A program made the position numbers and the translations under genes. The notes beneath the pieces were generated by a model that did not search any database, was not told the origin of the DNA, and saw nothing but the letters and a program-made list of their open reading frames with translations. A DNA stretch of 64,000 bases from Cherax quadricarinatus (lineage: Eukaryota; Arthropoda; Malacostraca; Decapoda; Parastacidae). The stretch lies in assembly GCF_038502225.1 (NCBI RefSeq), contig NC_091369.1:4315017-4379016 (forward strand), read 5' to 3'. Positions 11,560-24,400 of the stretch are shown piece by piece (position 1 is the stretch's first letter; the number at the start of each line of letters is the position of its first letter).

Positions 11560-11785
11560 CATGAAGGAAAACTGGTAGACAAATGGAGCATGGCAGATAT
11601 TGTGCTTATATTAAAAAAAAAAGGCAAGGAAAACTCTTCCGGATACAAGTCTGATTCACTGAGAAAGTGTTGAAAAATTATGGAAAAAAACTATTAGAAA
11701 AAAGTGGAGAAAAATATTTTGGGACCAACCAAGTGAAAAGCAAAAATTCGACTTTCGTACTGGAAAGTCTTGTGTATCAAATTAT
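11560..11785 (+). pseudogene. Decayed LINE RT fragment
   Basis: In broken plus frames the interval resembles the finger region of LINE-A: a KWSMADIVLI-like stretch parallels the VWKTANVVPIFKKG motif. FDFRTGKSC parallels HGFTEGKSC. Highly diverged with many indels. Confidence 0.55.
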
Positions 11786-12240
11786 CACGAGGGAACACTA
11801 AACCTGTAGGGATTATACATCACCTGTGTGGGGGGGGGAGATGGAAGGCATTCAGGCTCAATTCAAGGAACCGGAACACAGATCCAATTCCCTGGATCAA
11901 GAGCTCCCTCACCAACATCACGGAACCTTCCTTGATTGGTCTATATCAGATCAATTAAACCATTACGACAGTCACAGAAATTATTAAAAGAATTCAAAGA
12001 TTGCATTCATCTAGATATTAGGAAATTAGCAAGAGACTAATTTGGAACTAGAAAATCTAGGAGGAATAGATAGTCACTTATTACTATAGATAAGTCTTTG
12101 TGCGAGAGAAAAATACACAGCACTTTCTGGAAATGGGAGGCACTGAGACTCGATTCAAGGAATTGGAACTCAGGTCCTATTCCTTAGACCAAGAGCCCCT
12201 CACCAGCATCAAGGAACCTCCCCTGAGAGGCCTCTAGCTA
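11786..12240 (+). mobile_element. Two decayed SINE-F copies
   Basis: 11786-11942 holds a diverged SINE-F (ACTAAACCTGTAGGGATTAT, GGCATTCAGGCTCAATTC). 12120-12235 holds a second, partial one (GGCACTGAGACTCGATTCAA, CCCCTCACCAGCATCAAGGA). The stretch between has no recognisable content. Confidence 0.65.
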
Positions 12241-12337
12241 CCAGTAAATGCATGAAGCCCCAATAGTGTAATTACACAGGTCTTTGCTGTAGTGATGGGA
12301 TAGCTGTAAATAGGTACCTGGGTGTTAGTTGACTGAA

Positions 12338-12480
12338 GTTTACCTGGAGAGGGTTTCAGGAGTCAATACCCCCGTGGCCTGGTCTGAGACCAGGCCTCGT
12401 GGTAAATCAGGGTCTGGTCATTCAGGCCGCACGTAAACTGACATATGAACCACAGCCTGGCTGGTGTGGGTTGTATCCTG
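12338..12480 (-). mobile_element. LINE-B 3' tail, old copy
   Basis: TTTACCTGGAGAGGGTTTCA followed by a diverged CAATACCCCCGTGGCC and GAGACCAGGCCTCGTGG: the LINE-B 3' terminus in minus orientation. Confidence 0.7.
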
Positions 12481-12779
12481 GCGTAAAAGATTGAAGGACC
12501 CTAATGGAAATAAGAATCCCTGATGACATACTGGCTTTCTTTGGTTAACCCTCCCCAGGTTAAAAATCTGAACAAATCTTAAAGCTGTGTAATGTTCCCA
12601 TGCCCTTTATCAAAGAGAATAGCGAGGTTGATCAACCTTGCATGGTAAGAGCATTATTATAATAAAAACCAAGTGCTAAACTCATCAGGGTCATACACCA
12701 CTGCAACATGGTAAGAACAGTATCCAAAATGTGTCCCTATCAGGGCTTTGAACTTGCACACAGTCATAGCCATTTTCTG
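12481..12779. other. Unassigned interval
   Basis: Nothing clear. A fragment resembling SINE-F (AAGTGCTAAACTCATCAGGG) lies near 12670. Confidence 0.4.
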
Positions 12780-15695
12780 CAGGATACAGATGGAATACAA
12801 GGAGAATAAAAGCATCAGGGAAGAGAGAGGTGAAGGTTTATAAACTAAAAGAGGAGGCAGTTAGGGTAAGATATAAACAGCTATTGGAGGATAGATGGGC
12901 TAATGAGAGCATAGGCAATGGGGTCGAAGAGGTATGGGGTAGGTTTAAAAATGGTATGTTAGAGTGTTCAGCAGAAGTTTGTGGTTACAGGAAGGTGGGT
13001 GCGGGAGGGAAGAGGAGCGATTGGTGGAATGATGATGTAAAGAGAAAAAGTTAGCATATGAGAAGTTTTTACAAAGTAGAAGTGATGCAAGGAGGGAAGA
13101 GTATATGGAGAAAAAGAGAGAGGTTAAGAGAGTGGTGAAGCAATGTAAAAAGAGAGCAAATGAGAGAGTGGGCAAGATGTTATCAACAAATTTTGTTGAA
13201 AATAAGAAAAAGTTTTGGAGTGAGATTAACAAGTTAAGGAAGCCTAGAGAACAAATGGATTTGTCAGTTAAAAATAGGAGAGGAGAGTTATTAAATGGAG
13301 AGTTAGAGGTATTGGGAAGATGGAGGGAATATTTTGAGGAATTGTTAAATGTTGATGAAGATAGGGAAGCTGTGATTTTGTGTACAGGGCAAGGAGGAAT
13401 AACATCTTGTAGGAGTGAGGAAGAGCCAGTTGTGAGTGTGGGGGAAGTTCGTGAGGCAGTAGGTAAAATGAAAGGGGGTAAGGCAGCCGGGATTGATGGG
13501 ATAAAGATAGAAATGTTAAAAGCAGGTGGGGATATAGTTTTGGAGTGGTTGGTGCAATTATTTAATAAATGTATGGATGAGGGTAAGGTACCTAGGGATT
13601 GGCAGAGAGCATGCATAGTTCCCTTGTATAAATGCAAAGGGGACAAAAGAGAGTGCAAAAATTATAGGGGGATAAGTCTGTTGAGTCCTAGGTAGTAGGT
13701 TGGTAGACAGCAACCGCCCAGGGAGGTACTACCGTCCTGCCAAGTGAATGTAAAACGAAAGCCTGTAATTGTTTTACATGATGGTAGGATTGCTGGTGTC
13801 CATTTTTCTGTCTCATGAATATGCAAGGTTTCAGGTACGTCTTGCTACTTCTACTTACACTTAGGTCACACTACACATACATGTACAAGCATATATATAT
13901 ACACACATCCCTCTGGGGTTTCTTCTATTTTCTTTCTAGTTCTTATTCTTGTTTATTTCCTCTTATCTCCATGGGGAAGTGGAATAGAATTCTTCCTCCG
14001 TAAGCCATGCGTGTTGTAAGAGGCAACTAAAATGCCGGGAGCAAGGGGCTAGTAACCTCTTCTCCTGTATATATTACTAAATGTAAAAGGAGAAACTTTC
14101 GTTTTTCCTTTTAGGCCACCCCGCCTCGGTGGGATACGGCCGGTGTGTTGAAAGAAAGAAGTCTGTTGAGTATACCTGGTAAAGTGTATGGTAGAGTTAT
14201 TATTGAAAGAATTAAGAGTAAGACAGAGAATAGGATAGCAGATGAACAAGGAGGCTTTAGGAAAGGTAGGGGGTGTGTGGACCAGGTGTTTACAGTGAAA
14301 CATATAAGTGAACAGTATTTAGATAAGGCTAAAGAGGTCTTTGTGGCATTTATGGATTTGGAAAAGGCGTATGACAGGGTGGATAGGGGGGCAATGTGAC
14401 AGATGTTGCAGGTGTATGGTATAGGAGGTAGGTTACTGAAAGCAGTGAAGAGGTTTTACGAGGATAGTGAGGCTCAAGTTAGAGTATGTAGGAAAGAGGG
14501 AAATTATTTCCCAGTAAAAGTAGGCCTTAGACAAGGATGTGTGATGTCACCGTGGTTGTTTAATATATTTATAGATGGGGATGTAAGAGAAGTAAATGCG
14601 AGGGTCTTGGCAAGAGGCGTGGAGTTAAAAGATAAAGAATCACACAAAGTGGGAGTTGTCACAGTTGCTCTTTGCTGATGACACTGTGCTCTTGGCAGAT
14701 TCTGAAGAGAAGTTGCAGAGATTGGTGGATGAATTTGGTAGGGTATGTAAAAGAAGAAAATTAAAAGTGAATACAGGAAAGAGTAAGGTTATGAGGATAA
14801 CAAAAAGATTAGGTGATGAAAGATTGGATATCAGATTGGAGGGAGAGAGTATGGAGGAGGTGAATGTATTCAGATATTTGGGAGTGGACGTGTCAGCGGA
14901 TGGGTCTATGAAAGATGAGGTGAATCCTAGAATTGATGAGGGGAAAAGGGTGAATGGTGCACTTAGGAGTCTGTGGAGACAAAGAACTTTGTCCCTGGAG
15001 GCAAAGAGGGGAATGTATGAGAGTATAGTTTTACCAACGCTCTTATATGGGTGTGAAGCATGGATGATGAATGTTGCAGCGAGGAGAAGGCTGGAGGCAG
15101 TGGAGATGTCATGTCTGAGGGCAATGTGTGGTGTGAATATGATGCAGAGAATTCGTAGTTTGGAAGTTAGGAGGAGGTGCGGGATTACCAAAACTGTTGT
15201 CCAGAGAGCTGAGGAAGGGTTGTTGAGGTGGTTCGGACATGTAGAGAGAATGGAGTGAAACAGAGTGACTTCAAGAGTGTATCAGTCTGTAGTGGAAGGA
15301 AGGCGGGGTAGGGGTCGGCCTAGGAAAGGTTGGAGGGAGGGGGTAAAGGAGGTATTGTGTGCGAGGAGCTTGGACTTCCAGCAGGCATGCGTGAGCATGT
15401 TTGATAGGAGTGAATGGAGACAAATGGTTTTTAATACTTGACGTGCTGTTGGAGTGTGAGCAAAGTAACATTTATGAAGGGGTTCAGGGAAACCGGCAGG
15501 CCGGACTTGAGTCCTGGAGATGGGAAGTACAGTGCCTGCACTCTGAAGGAGGGGGTGTTAATGTTGCAGTTTAAAAACTGTAGTGTAAAGCACCCTTCTG
15601 GCAAGACAGTGATGGAGTGAATGATGGTGAGAGTTTTTCTTTTTCGGGTCACCCTGCCTTGGTGGGAATCGGCCAGTGTGATAATAAAAAATAAT
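12780..15695 (+). mobile_element. LINE-C1 (RTE-like) copy with nested SINE-E
   Basis: A long, nearly full RT-bearing element of RTE-like type (family judged from motifs). The pre-RT region is at 12830-13690 ([40 protein letters not shown]). The RT palm is at 14160-15258 ([42 protein letters not shown], catalytic FADD at 14671-14682). The C-terminus has LLYGCEAW and RWFGHVERME. Defects: an insertion at 13687-14158, TGG to TGA at 14397-14399 region, a 2-bp deletion near 14647, and a stop at about 15256. The 3' UTR ends near 15690 with an A-rich AATAAAAAATAAT tail. Confidence 0.88.
13687..14158 (+). mobile_element. SINE-E: 472-bp non-autonomous element with 13-bp TSD
   Basis: Inserted into LINE-C1 and flanked by the exact 13-bp duplication AAGTCTGTTGAGT (13674-13686 and 14159-14171). 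The 5' head (TAGGTTGGTAGACAGCAACC) can fold: GGTAGT pairs with ACTACC, and GTAAAAC pairs with GTTTTAC. The 3' end (CACCCCGCCTCGGTGGGATA) resembles the LINE-C 3' tail, which suggests mobilisation by LINE-C. A second long copy lies at 51826-52495. Confidence 0.85.
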
Positions 15696-15939
15696 AACAT
15701 AGCCTGGCACTACTCTGTTGTTTCCTCCAGGGGAGGACCCCTACAAGGGGTCATACAGCATGTTTCCTCCCGATTGTTCCTCAATTTATGCAAGAGTCTT
15801 ACATCATCTGTCATGGGGAGGCCCATTCCTGATGAGAATGACCTTCCTGTCTTTCACTGTCATAATGCAGATTTGCATCATCGCAGTCAACTGTTGTCTG
15901 TTTCTCCTTGTTAACTAGAAAGCTCTTTCAATCCCATGA
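15696..15939. other. Unassigned interval
   Basis: No family recognised. It contains a short imperfect repeat (GTTTCCTCCAGGGGAGGACC and GTTTCCTCCCGATTGTTCC). Confidence 0.4.
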
Positions 15940-17170
15940 CAATTATTAAAATGAAATCTAAGTGCTAACTAAACCCAGATGGGTCATACAACTCTTCCAA
16001 TACTGTGGCCTTGTCGTAGGACCCATGACAACTAGTTTCTCGGATTCACTTCTTTTGCATTTCAAGGTCTTGATTGAACTTTCACTATGAATCTATGTTA
16101 TTACATCCCTATATTATAATCATAACTGAGTGCTAAACTCAAAAGGATCATATAGCTTACATCCCCATAATGCTTGGTCATGTAACTGTGCACATTTCTT
16201 TAAATGTGTCAAACTTTTTTTTGAGGTAATAAAACAGTATCCCTCACCTTGTATCAAGGAATCCCCCATAGTCTATTATTATAAACAAAAAATGCTAAAC
16301 CCACAAGGGTCATACAGTTATGTTACTATGAAAAAAAAGGGAGGGGGGTGTAAAAATGAGAAGAAACAAAGTACCCTTGAGCCGCACTATTATTATTTTT
16401 AAAGGAAAGAGTTAAACCCAGAGGTTATACAGCTCCTGGGAATAGTTAATTCAATCTGAGGATGGCGAGGACAAGTTTAATTCCTTTGATCAAGAGCCAT
16501 CATCAGCATCAAGAAACCATTTCATTTTTTCACAAACAAGCACTAAATCTGTTGGGGTCACATAGCCACTGAGGAATGGGAGACATTTAGTAGAGGAGGT
16601 TGCCCCATTGCTTGGAAGAAGAGCTCCTCAGCAGCATTAAGGCACCTCACTAAAGGGAACATCAAGGATATAGTCCTCTACTACTACTGACATCAAAGTT
16701 TCTGTCATTTGGCCACCCAATATCTCACCAGAGGGTCACATGATATGTTCAAAGATTATCTAATTTCCACCAGTTAGAGAAACTTGATTATCAGAGCACT
16801 ACCAATAGAAACTGTTAAAACAGGATCATTATTATTAAATCATTCATGGGAAACATTAATCCATAGGTATCACATGATGCCTGGGAAAAACAGTGGCATT
16901 TGGGTTCGATCCATGGAAGGAGAGCACAGGTTCAATTCCTTAGATCAAGAGCTCCTCACTGGCATCAAGGAACCTCCCACGAGGGGGAACAGGGTCAATA
17001 GTGACTCCTCGTCCTTTTGTCTTGGCGCTCAATTTCACAAAGGTGAATATTTTTATCAGGGATAGCTTAACTTGTAGGGGTTATACAGTGCATGGGAATG
17101 GGAGGCATACAGGTTCAATCCAAGGAATGGGCAGGTCCAATGTTTTGGATCAAGAGCAACTATGTTAAAT
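15940..17170. repeat. Cluster of decayed SINE-F copies
   Basis: At least seven diverged SINE-F remnants lie close together, mostly plus. They are recognised by AAGTGCTAAAC, CATACAG and CAAGAGC...CATCAAGGAAC blocks, at about 15950, 16120, 16285, 16390-16525, 16540-16660, 16830-16990 and 17050-17165. Degeneration differs between them, so they accumulated over time. Confidence 0.7.
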
Positions 17171-18224
17171 TCCAATAGTCTACACTAAAATGGGTTACAT
17201 CTTTCACCCAAATTAGTGTGACTTTTTCTCTTAACTGATTTGCGAAGTAGTTTTTCCTTAACCCTTTACCAGGCCCTTATATTGAGTTTCAATGAAGAAA
17301 ACAATCAGTATATTGTACATCAATATTTTATACCACCTTTTACACAATATATACAAGAAATAATATACACAAAAAAATTACTAGATAGAATGTACCTAGA
17401 TTTTTATGCAATGAGTATCTACAGTTCCCATGGAATGCAATAAATAGACAAACAGTTCTTCTTATATACAACAGTTATATATTAACAATTAGAACTGAAA
17501 CTAACATTAATTGTTAAGACTTGTGCCTGTTAAAACATTTTACATGACACAAACTTTTCAAATTTTTAATATTTAAAAGAGCCTTTAACTTTTGACAAAC
17601 ACCACATAAACTCAGTCATAATGAATGACTATCCATGAATAAACAGAAGAATGGACAGGAGCTTGAACTGAGGTCTTGGCATGTAGCTGGCCCAGTGCTC
17701 AATGGTACAACGCTGGGCCTGCTACAAGCTAAGACCACGGTTTGAGTCCCTGCCCACTCGTTTAATAATGTAACAAAACTAACTTTAATCTGCAAATTGA
17801 TAATCACATAACCATGAAGACTGGTTATAGTACTGTTCTAGATATTGAATATTTCCCTTATCAGTCAGCAGCAATACCAGATCAACTAGCTGGGAGGAGG
17901 TACACTGTGTCACTGCTATATAAACTTACCCAATGTGGAAAAAATAAACACACTAATTCACTTAAATAATGAATATGACAAAGTTTTGAGTCTTTGTAAA
18001 TGAAAAACAAAGTTATAACAATTTAAACAATGATAAAAAACAAAAAATATCCTACACTGATGGCCTACATACAAGTTAGTGCCTGCATTAAAACAAATTA
18101 TTTCACCCCAAAGTTAAACTACTTTAAAGTTACATATATTTTGTTTCCAAAACAAGCGTGTAATAAAATGGCCTTGTAAACGTGTGCTCAACCAGCATCA
18201 TTTACTATGACAGATGTTAGCTGC
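17171..18224 (-). other. Probable ATP6AP2 3' UTR and downstream region
   Basis: AT-rich sequence directly downstream (minus sense) of the ATP6AP2 stop at 18225. No AATAAA is seen on the minus strand. Variant ATTAAA hexamers occur near 17565, 17760 and 17783, so the 3' end cannot be fixed. It includes the tRNA-like repeat at 17650-17768. Confidence 0.45.
17650..17768 (+). mobile_element. tRNA-derived SINE remnant
   Basis: TAGCTGGCCCAGTGCTCAAT resembles a pol III A box region and GGTTTGAGTCCCTGCCC resembles a B box, at a tRNA-like spacing. The cloverleaf is not complete, so a tRNA-derived SINE rather than a tRNA gene. Confidence 0.55.
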
Positions 18225-18413
18225 TCAGTTGTCCTTTTTCATGCGAGGATTTGTCATACGGTAGATAATGGAGTCACGTCCTGGATCCATGGTTGCCATT
18301 GCTACAGATGTGGCGAGGATGGAGATAGCAAGGATAATACTCAGCCACAGAATAATGTTGAAGATAGCTGGGTAGTCAGATGAGTAATTTGTAGCAAGAT
18401 TCAGGTTTTGTGC
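18225..18413 (-). CDS. ATP6AP2: ATP6AP2 exon 7 (transmembrane and tail, stop)
   Basis: 62 codons plus TGA (18227-18225). The transmembrane helix (FNIILWLSIILAISILATSV) is followed by the family signature MDPGRDSIIYRMTN and a short cytosolic tail ending KKDN. Acceptor TTTCCAG. Confidence 0.96.
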   Translation of the reverse strand, partial: AQNLNLATNYSSDYPAIFNIILWLSIILAISILATSVAMATMDPGRDSIIYRMTNPRMKKDN

Positions 18414-21400
18414 CTGGAAAGAAGAGAAAATGATAAAAACGACACATAGCAAAGCACATTCTAAATGCTATCGTGCCCCTTATTGGCATAAATAATAGTT
18501 CTTGAGCCATATCATCCAATCCTACTTCACAGGATCAATAATAAAGCATGTAGTACTCTCTGGTGCAAAAACTATGAAATCAGTCCAATTTAGAAAAACC
18601 AATCCATGGTTAAATCTGCTAATGTAATTGTGACTCTCAAGAATAGGCAAGACCCTCCTCTATCAAGATGGTCCCCTGGAAAAAGTGGCAGAAGAGGGTA
18701 AACCTTGTATACCTGCAACATAAAGAAAACTTGATCAGTCAATTAATAAAAATAAAAAAAAAGCTACATACACTAGGAGCCTGAAGGATAGAACGCGTGT
18801 TGCGAGAAAGTTTTTCTTGCTGGTCAACTGTGACCGTGACAACCAGCACTCGATCATTATAGATGTGTCGCATTAGGTCAGTTACTTTTGACAGCTCATC
18901 CCGCAGAATGTCAACGGCTTCAGTTACCTGCAATTTTAAAAGATAATTAACACCAATGTTAATTATTATAAAAATTACTGATGATATACATAAGTGGGAA
19001 TAACCAGTGGGAGAGAAAATGTGAAGAAGTAATGGAATTCAGCATGTACTATGAGTAAGATATTAAGTCGTGAAAATAGGTATCTTTGCTCCAAAACATG
19101 AACTTGACTTAAGCTTCTGATACAATCTAGTAAAACTTTGATAAAGTGAGCTTACACAATGGCAGTTATAGGTGCAAAATTGAAAGACAGTGTAGTGGTA
19201 TGAAAGCATAATCCAAGGAGAAGTGTGAGAGACCTAGTTTGATAATGAGGTTTACCTGGAGTTTACCTGGAGAGAGTTCCGGGGGTCAACGCCCCCGCGG
19301 CCCGGTCTGTGACCAGGCCTCCTTGTGGATCAGAGCCTGATCAACCAGGCTGTTACTGCTGGCTGCACGCAAACCAACGTACGAGCCACAGCCCGGCTGG
19401 TCAGGAACCGACTTTAGGTGCTTGTCCAGTGCCAGCTTGAAGACTGCCAGGGGTCTGTTGGTAATCCCCCTTATGTATGCTGGGAGGCAGTTGAACAGTC
19501 TCGGGCCCCTGACACTTATTGTATGGTCTCTTAACGTGCTAGTGACACCCCTGCTTTTCATTGGGGGGATGTTGCATCGTCTGCCAAGTCTTTTGCTTTC
19601 GTAGCGAGTGATTTTCGTGTGCAAGTTCGGTACTAGTCCCTCTAGGATTTTCCAGGTGTATATAATCATGTATCTCTCCCGCCTGCGTTCCAGGGAATAC
19701 AGGTTCAGGAACCTCAAGCGCTCCCAGTAATTTAGGTGTTTTATCTCCGTTATGCACGCCGTGAAGGTTCTCTGTACATTTTCTAGGTCAGCAATTTCAC
19801 CTGCCTTGAAAGGTGCTGTTAGTGTGCAGCAATATTCCAGCCTAGACAAAACAAGTGTCCTGAAGAGTGTCATCATGGGCTTGGCATTCCTAGTTTTGAA
19901 GGTTCTCATTACCCATCCTGTCATTTTTCTAGCAGATGCGATTGATATAATGTTATGGTTCTTGAAGGTGAGATCCTCCGACATGATCACTCCCAGGTCT
20001 TTGACGTTGGTGTTTCGCTCTATTTTGTGGCCAGAATTTGTTTTGTACTCTGATGAAGATTTAATTTCCTCGTGTTTACCATATCTGAGTAATTGAAATT
20101 TCTCATCGTTGAACTTCATATTGTTTTCTGCAGCCCACTGAAAGATTTGGTTGATGTCCACCTGGAGCCTTGCAGTGTCTGCAATGGAAGACACTGTCAT
20201 GCAGATTCAGGTGTCATCTGCAAAGGAAGACACGGTGCTGTGGCTGACATCCTTGTCTATGTCAGATATGAGGATGAGGAACAAGATGGGAGCGAGTACT
20301 GTGCCTTGTGGAACAGAGCTTTTCACCGTAGCTGCCTCGGACTTTACTCTGTTGACTACTACTACTCTGTGTTCTGTTAGTGAGGAAATTATAGATCCAT
20401 CCACCGACTTTTCCTGTTATTCCTTTAGCACGCATTTTGTGCACTATTATGCCATGGTCACACTTGTCGAAGGCTTTTGCAAAGTCTGTATATATTACAT
20501 CTGCATTCTTTTTGTCTTCTAGTGCATCTAGGACCTTGTCGTAGTGATCCAATAGTTGAGACAGACAGGAGCGACCTGTTCTAAACCCATGTTGCCCTGG
20601 GTTGTGTAATTTATGGGTTTCTAGATGGGTGGTGATCTTGCTTCTTAGGACCCTTTCAAAGATTTTTATGATATGGGATGTTAGCGCTATCGGTCTGTAG
20701 TTCTTTGCTATTGCTTTACTGCCCCCTTTGTGGAGTGGGGCTATGTCTGTTGTTTTTAGTAACTGTGGGACGACCCCCGTGTCCATGCCCCCTCTCCATA
20801 GGATGGTAAAAGCTCGTGATAGGGGCTTCTTGCAGTTCTTGATGAACACGGAGATCCATGAGTCTGGCCCTGGGGCAGAGTGCATGGGCATGTCATTTAT
20901 CGCCTGTTCGAAGTCATTCGGCGTCAGGATAACATCAGATAGGCTTGTGTTAACCAAATTCTGTGACTCTCTCATAAAAAATTCATTTTGATCTTCGACT
21001 CTCAGTCTGGTTAGCGGCTTGCTAAAAACTGAGTCATATTGGGACTTGAGTAGCTCACTCACTTCCTTGCTGTCATCTGTGTAGGACCCATCTTGTTTAA
21101 GTAGGGGCCCAATACTGGACGTTGTTCTTGACTTTGATTTGGCATAGGAGAAGAAATACTTTGGGTTTCTTTCGATTTCATTTATAGCTTTTAGTTCTTC
21201 CCGCGATTCCTGACTCCTATAAGATTCCTTTAGCTTAAGTTCGATGCTTGCTATTTCTCTGACCAGTGTCTCCCTACGCATTTCAGATATATTGACCTCT
21301 TTTAGCCGTTCTGTTATTCTTTTCCATCGCCTGTAAAGGGAGCGCCTGTCTCTATTTTACATCTACTCCTCCTTTTTCTTAGAGGAATAAGCCTTGTGCA

Positions 21401-24400
21401 TACATCGAGTGCCACCGAGTTAATCTGTTCTAGGCATAAGTTGGGGTCTGTGTTGCTTAGTATATCTTCCCAGCTTATATCGGTTAAGACTTGGTTTACT
21501 TGGTCCCACTTTATGTTTTTGTTATTGAAGTTGAATTTGGTGAATGCTCCCTCGTGACTAATCTCATTATGTCGGTCTGGGGCTCCGCGCATACATGTCT
21601 GAACCTCAATTATGTTGTGATCTGAGTATATTGTTTTTGATATGGTGACATTTCGTATCAGATCATCATTGTTAGTGAAGATGAGGTCTAGTGTATTCTC
21701 CAGTCTAGTAGGCTCTATTATTTGCTGGTTTAAATTGAATTTTGTGCAGAGATTTAAAAGCTCGTGTGAGTGTGAGTTTTCATCAGAGCTGCCTCCTGGT
21801 GTTATTACTGCAACAATATTATTTGCTATATTCCTCCATTTTAGGTGCCTTAAGTTGAAATCCCCCAGGAGCAAGATGTTGGGTGCAGGAGCTGGCAGAT
21901 TTTCCAGACAGTGGTCAATTTTTAACAGCTGTTCCTGGAATTGCTGGGATGTTGCATCCGGAGGCCTGTAGACTACCACAATGACTAGGTTTTGGTTCTC
22001 GACCTTTACTGCTAAAACTTCCACTACATCATTTGAGGCATTAAGCAGTTCTGTGCAAACAAGTGACTCTGCAATGTACAGGCCAACCCCCCCCCCCCCC
22101 TTTTGCCTGTTCACTCTGTCACATTTGTATAGGTTGTAACCTGGGATCCATATTTCGTTGTCCAAGTGATCCTTTATGTGGGTCTCAGTGAAAGCTGCGA
22201 ACACTGCGTTTGCCTCTGCAAACAGTCCACTGATGATAGGTATTTTGTTGTTTGTTGCTGGCTTTAGACCCTGTATATTTGCAAAGAAGAAAGTCATCGG
22301 ACTGGTGGTATTGTTGGTACTGGGGGGGGATTTTTTTTCCGGCATTAGTATCTGTATCTGTTGGTTTGGAGTGGAGGCCATCGACTGTGGTTCCACTCCA
22401 GGAATGACTGGATTTGGTGAACGATTTCTGCCATTTCCTGCCATATTATGCAGAGATTTTTTTTGCATCAGAAAACACAAAATTTACAGTTTAATTTCAC
22501 ATGTAAAGGGAAGTGGTGGCATGTGCACATTACATATTTATCACATATCTAGGCCACACACACACACACACACAAAAAAAGTATCCATGCCCTCATACCA
22601 CAGAGAAGAATGGATTTCAGAAATTATTTGTCAAATCTAGTGAATGTCTTGTCTTGTGCATAATATACAAATGCACTGCAGTTTTCAACAACTCACAGGT
22701 TATATAGTATATTCCCAATACCTGCCTCATCATTTCCCTATCCAGCTTGACAAATTATAGTTTTAAATTAATGAATGTAACAAGTCACCTCTTTTCCTAT
22801 GCTGGTGTGCCTCAGTGTAAATACAATCTACACTTCATTTTTGCCATTCAGAACTTTACTTTTCTACCCCTTTCACGATTTTGCATCACTTTTAGTAACC
22901 ATTTTGCCATACATTTTAATGAGAATAAACAAAGTCTTCATTCCTATATAATTTTTAGCTTTTGTTTCATTATTCCTTACACAAATTGAACTCCACATGC
23001 TTTCTGCTTATCCATAGCAGACTTCTCTCATGTCATACATAACAGGAAACAAATGGACCTATAAATCCAACACTATCCCACCAGCTCCCAGGATATCATC
23101 CCAAACATCTCTTCACTTATTCTAATACAGTGGACCCCCGACATTCGATGGCATCGACATTCAATAAATCCGACATTCGATGCATTTTAACGCAAAAATT
23201 TCGCCTCGATATTTGATGGAAAACCCAACATTCGATGCGATTCATAAGAGAAGTGTCCACGTCTAACCACGGCTAACCCTGAGAATCCTATGCCAGTTGA
23301 GGAATCCATTGTGGCATTGGGGAAGTCCTTGGGGTTGGAGGTTAGTGGGGAGGAAGTGGAAGAGTTGGTGGAGGAGGACAATGACGAACTAACTACTGAT
23401 GAGCTGCTAGATCATCTTCAACAGCAAGAGGCCAGACCTGAGGAAACTGCTTCAGAGGAGGGGAGAGAGAAATTGAAGAAGTTGCCTACTTCAAAGATTA
23501 AGGAAATGTGTGCAAAGTGGCTTGAAGTGCAAACCTTTTTTGATGAAAATCACCCTGACACAGCTACTGCAAGCCGTGTTGGCAACCTGTACACTGACAA
23601 TGTTATGAACCACTTTAGGAAAGTCATAAAGAAGTGAGAGGTACAGGCCTCTATGGACAGATATGTTGTGCGACAGAAGTCCAGTGACTCTCAAGCTGGT
23701 CCTAGTGGCATTAAAAGAAGAAGGGAAGTAACCCCGGAAAAGGACTTGCTACCTCAAGTCCTAATGGAAGGGGATTCCCCTTCTAAACAGTAACAACCTT
23801 GACACTCTCCCCTCCTCCCATCCCATCAGTCATCACCAGATCTTCATTAAAGGTAAGTGTCAATTATTCTATTGTTATTAATGTATTGTTATTGCTGTTA
23901 TTGTAAATATTTTATTGCATTAAACTTAATATTTCATGTAGTAAAATTTTTTTTTCGTACTATTGGGTGTCTTGCATGGATTAATTTGATTTCCATTATT
24001 TCTTATGGGGAAAATTAATTCGACTTTCGATATTTTCGACATTCGATAGCCCTCAGGAACGAATTAGTATCGAATGTCGAGGGTCCACTGTACTTACTTA
24101 TTTTTTTTTTTTTTTTCAACAAGTCGGCCGTCTCCCACCGAGGCAGGGTGACCCAAAAAAGAAAGAAAATCCCCAAAAAGAAAATACTTTCATCATCATT
24201 CAACACTTTCACCACACTCACACATTATCACTGTTTTTGCAGAGGTGCTCAGAATACAACAGTTTAGAAGCATATATGTATAAAGATACACAACATATCC
24301 CTCCAAACTGCCAATATCCCAAACCCCTCCTTTAAAGTGCAGGCATTGTACTTCCCATTTCCAGGACTCAAGTCTGACTATGTGAAAATAACCGGTTTCC

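Larger units (their letters stand above)
19251..22490 (-). mobile_element. LINE-B, nearly full-length copy in ATP6AP2 intron 5
   Basis: Minus-oriented non-LTR element with an APE-type endonuclease (22480-21314: FFFANIQGLKP, LLLGDFNLRHLKW, YSDHNIIEV) followed by RT (21281-19286: HSAPGPDSWISVFIK, NYRPIALTS, YTDFAKAFDKCDHG, SVPQGTVLAPILF, FADDT). The 3' end carries a duplicated TCCAGGTAAAC tail, as CR1-group elements carry short 3' repeats. Breaks: a frame change near 21300, a frame change in a TAC-repeat near 20355, and TGA for Arg just after FADDT (20206-20208). This copy and the one at 426-1570 agree closely. Confidence 0.9.

Noticed and set aside
12945..13658. 237-codon minus frame rich in Ser and Leu
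   Set aside because: Antisense shadow of the LINE-C1 pre-RT region, which shows the recognisable protein on the plus strand.
14640..15191. 183-codon minus frame
   Set aside because: Antisense shadow of the LINE-C1 reverse transcriptase.
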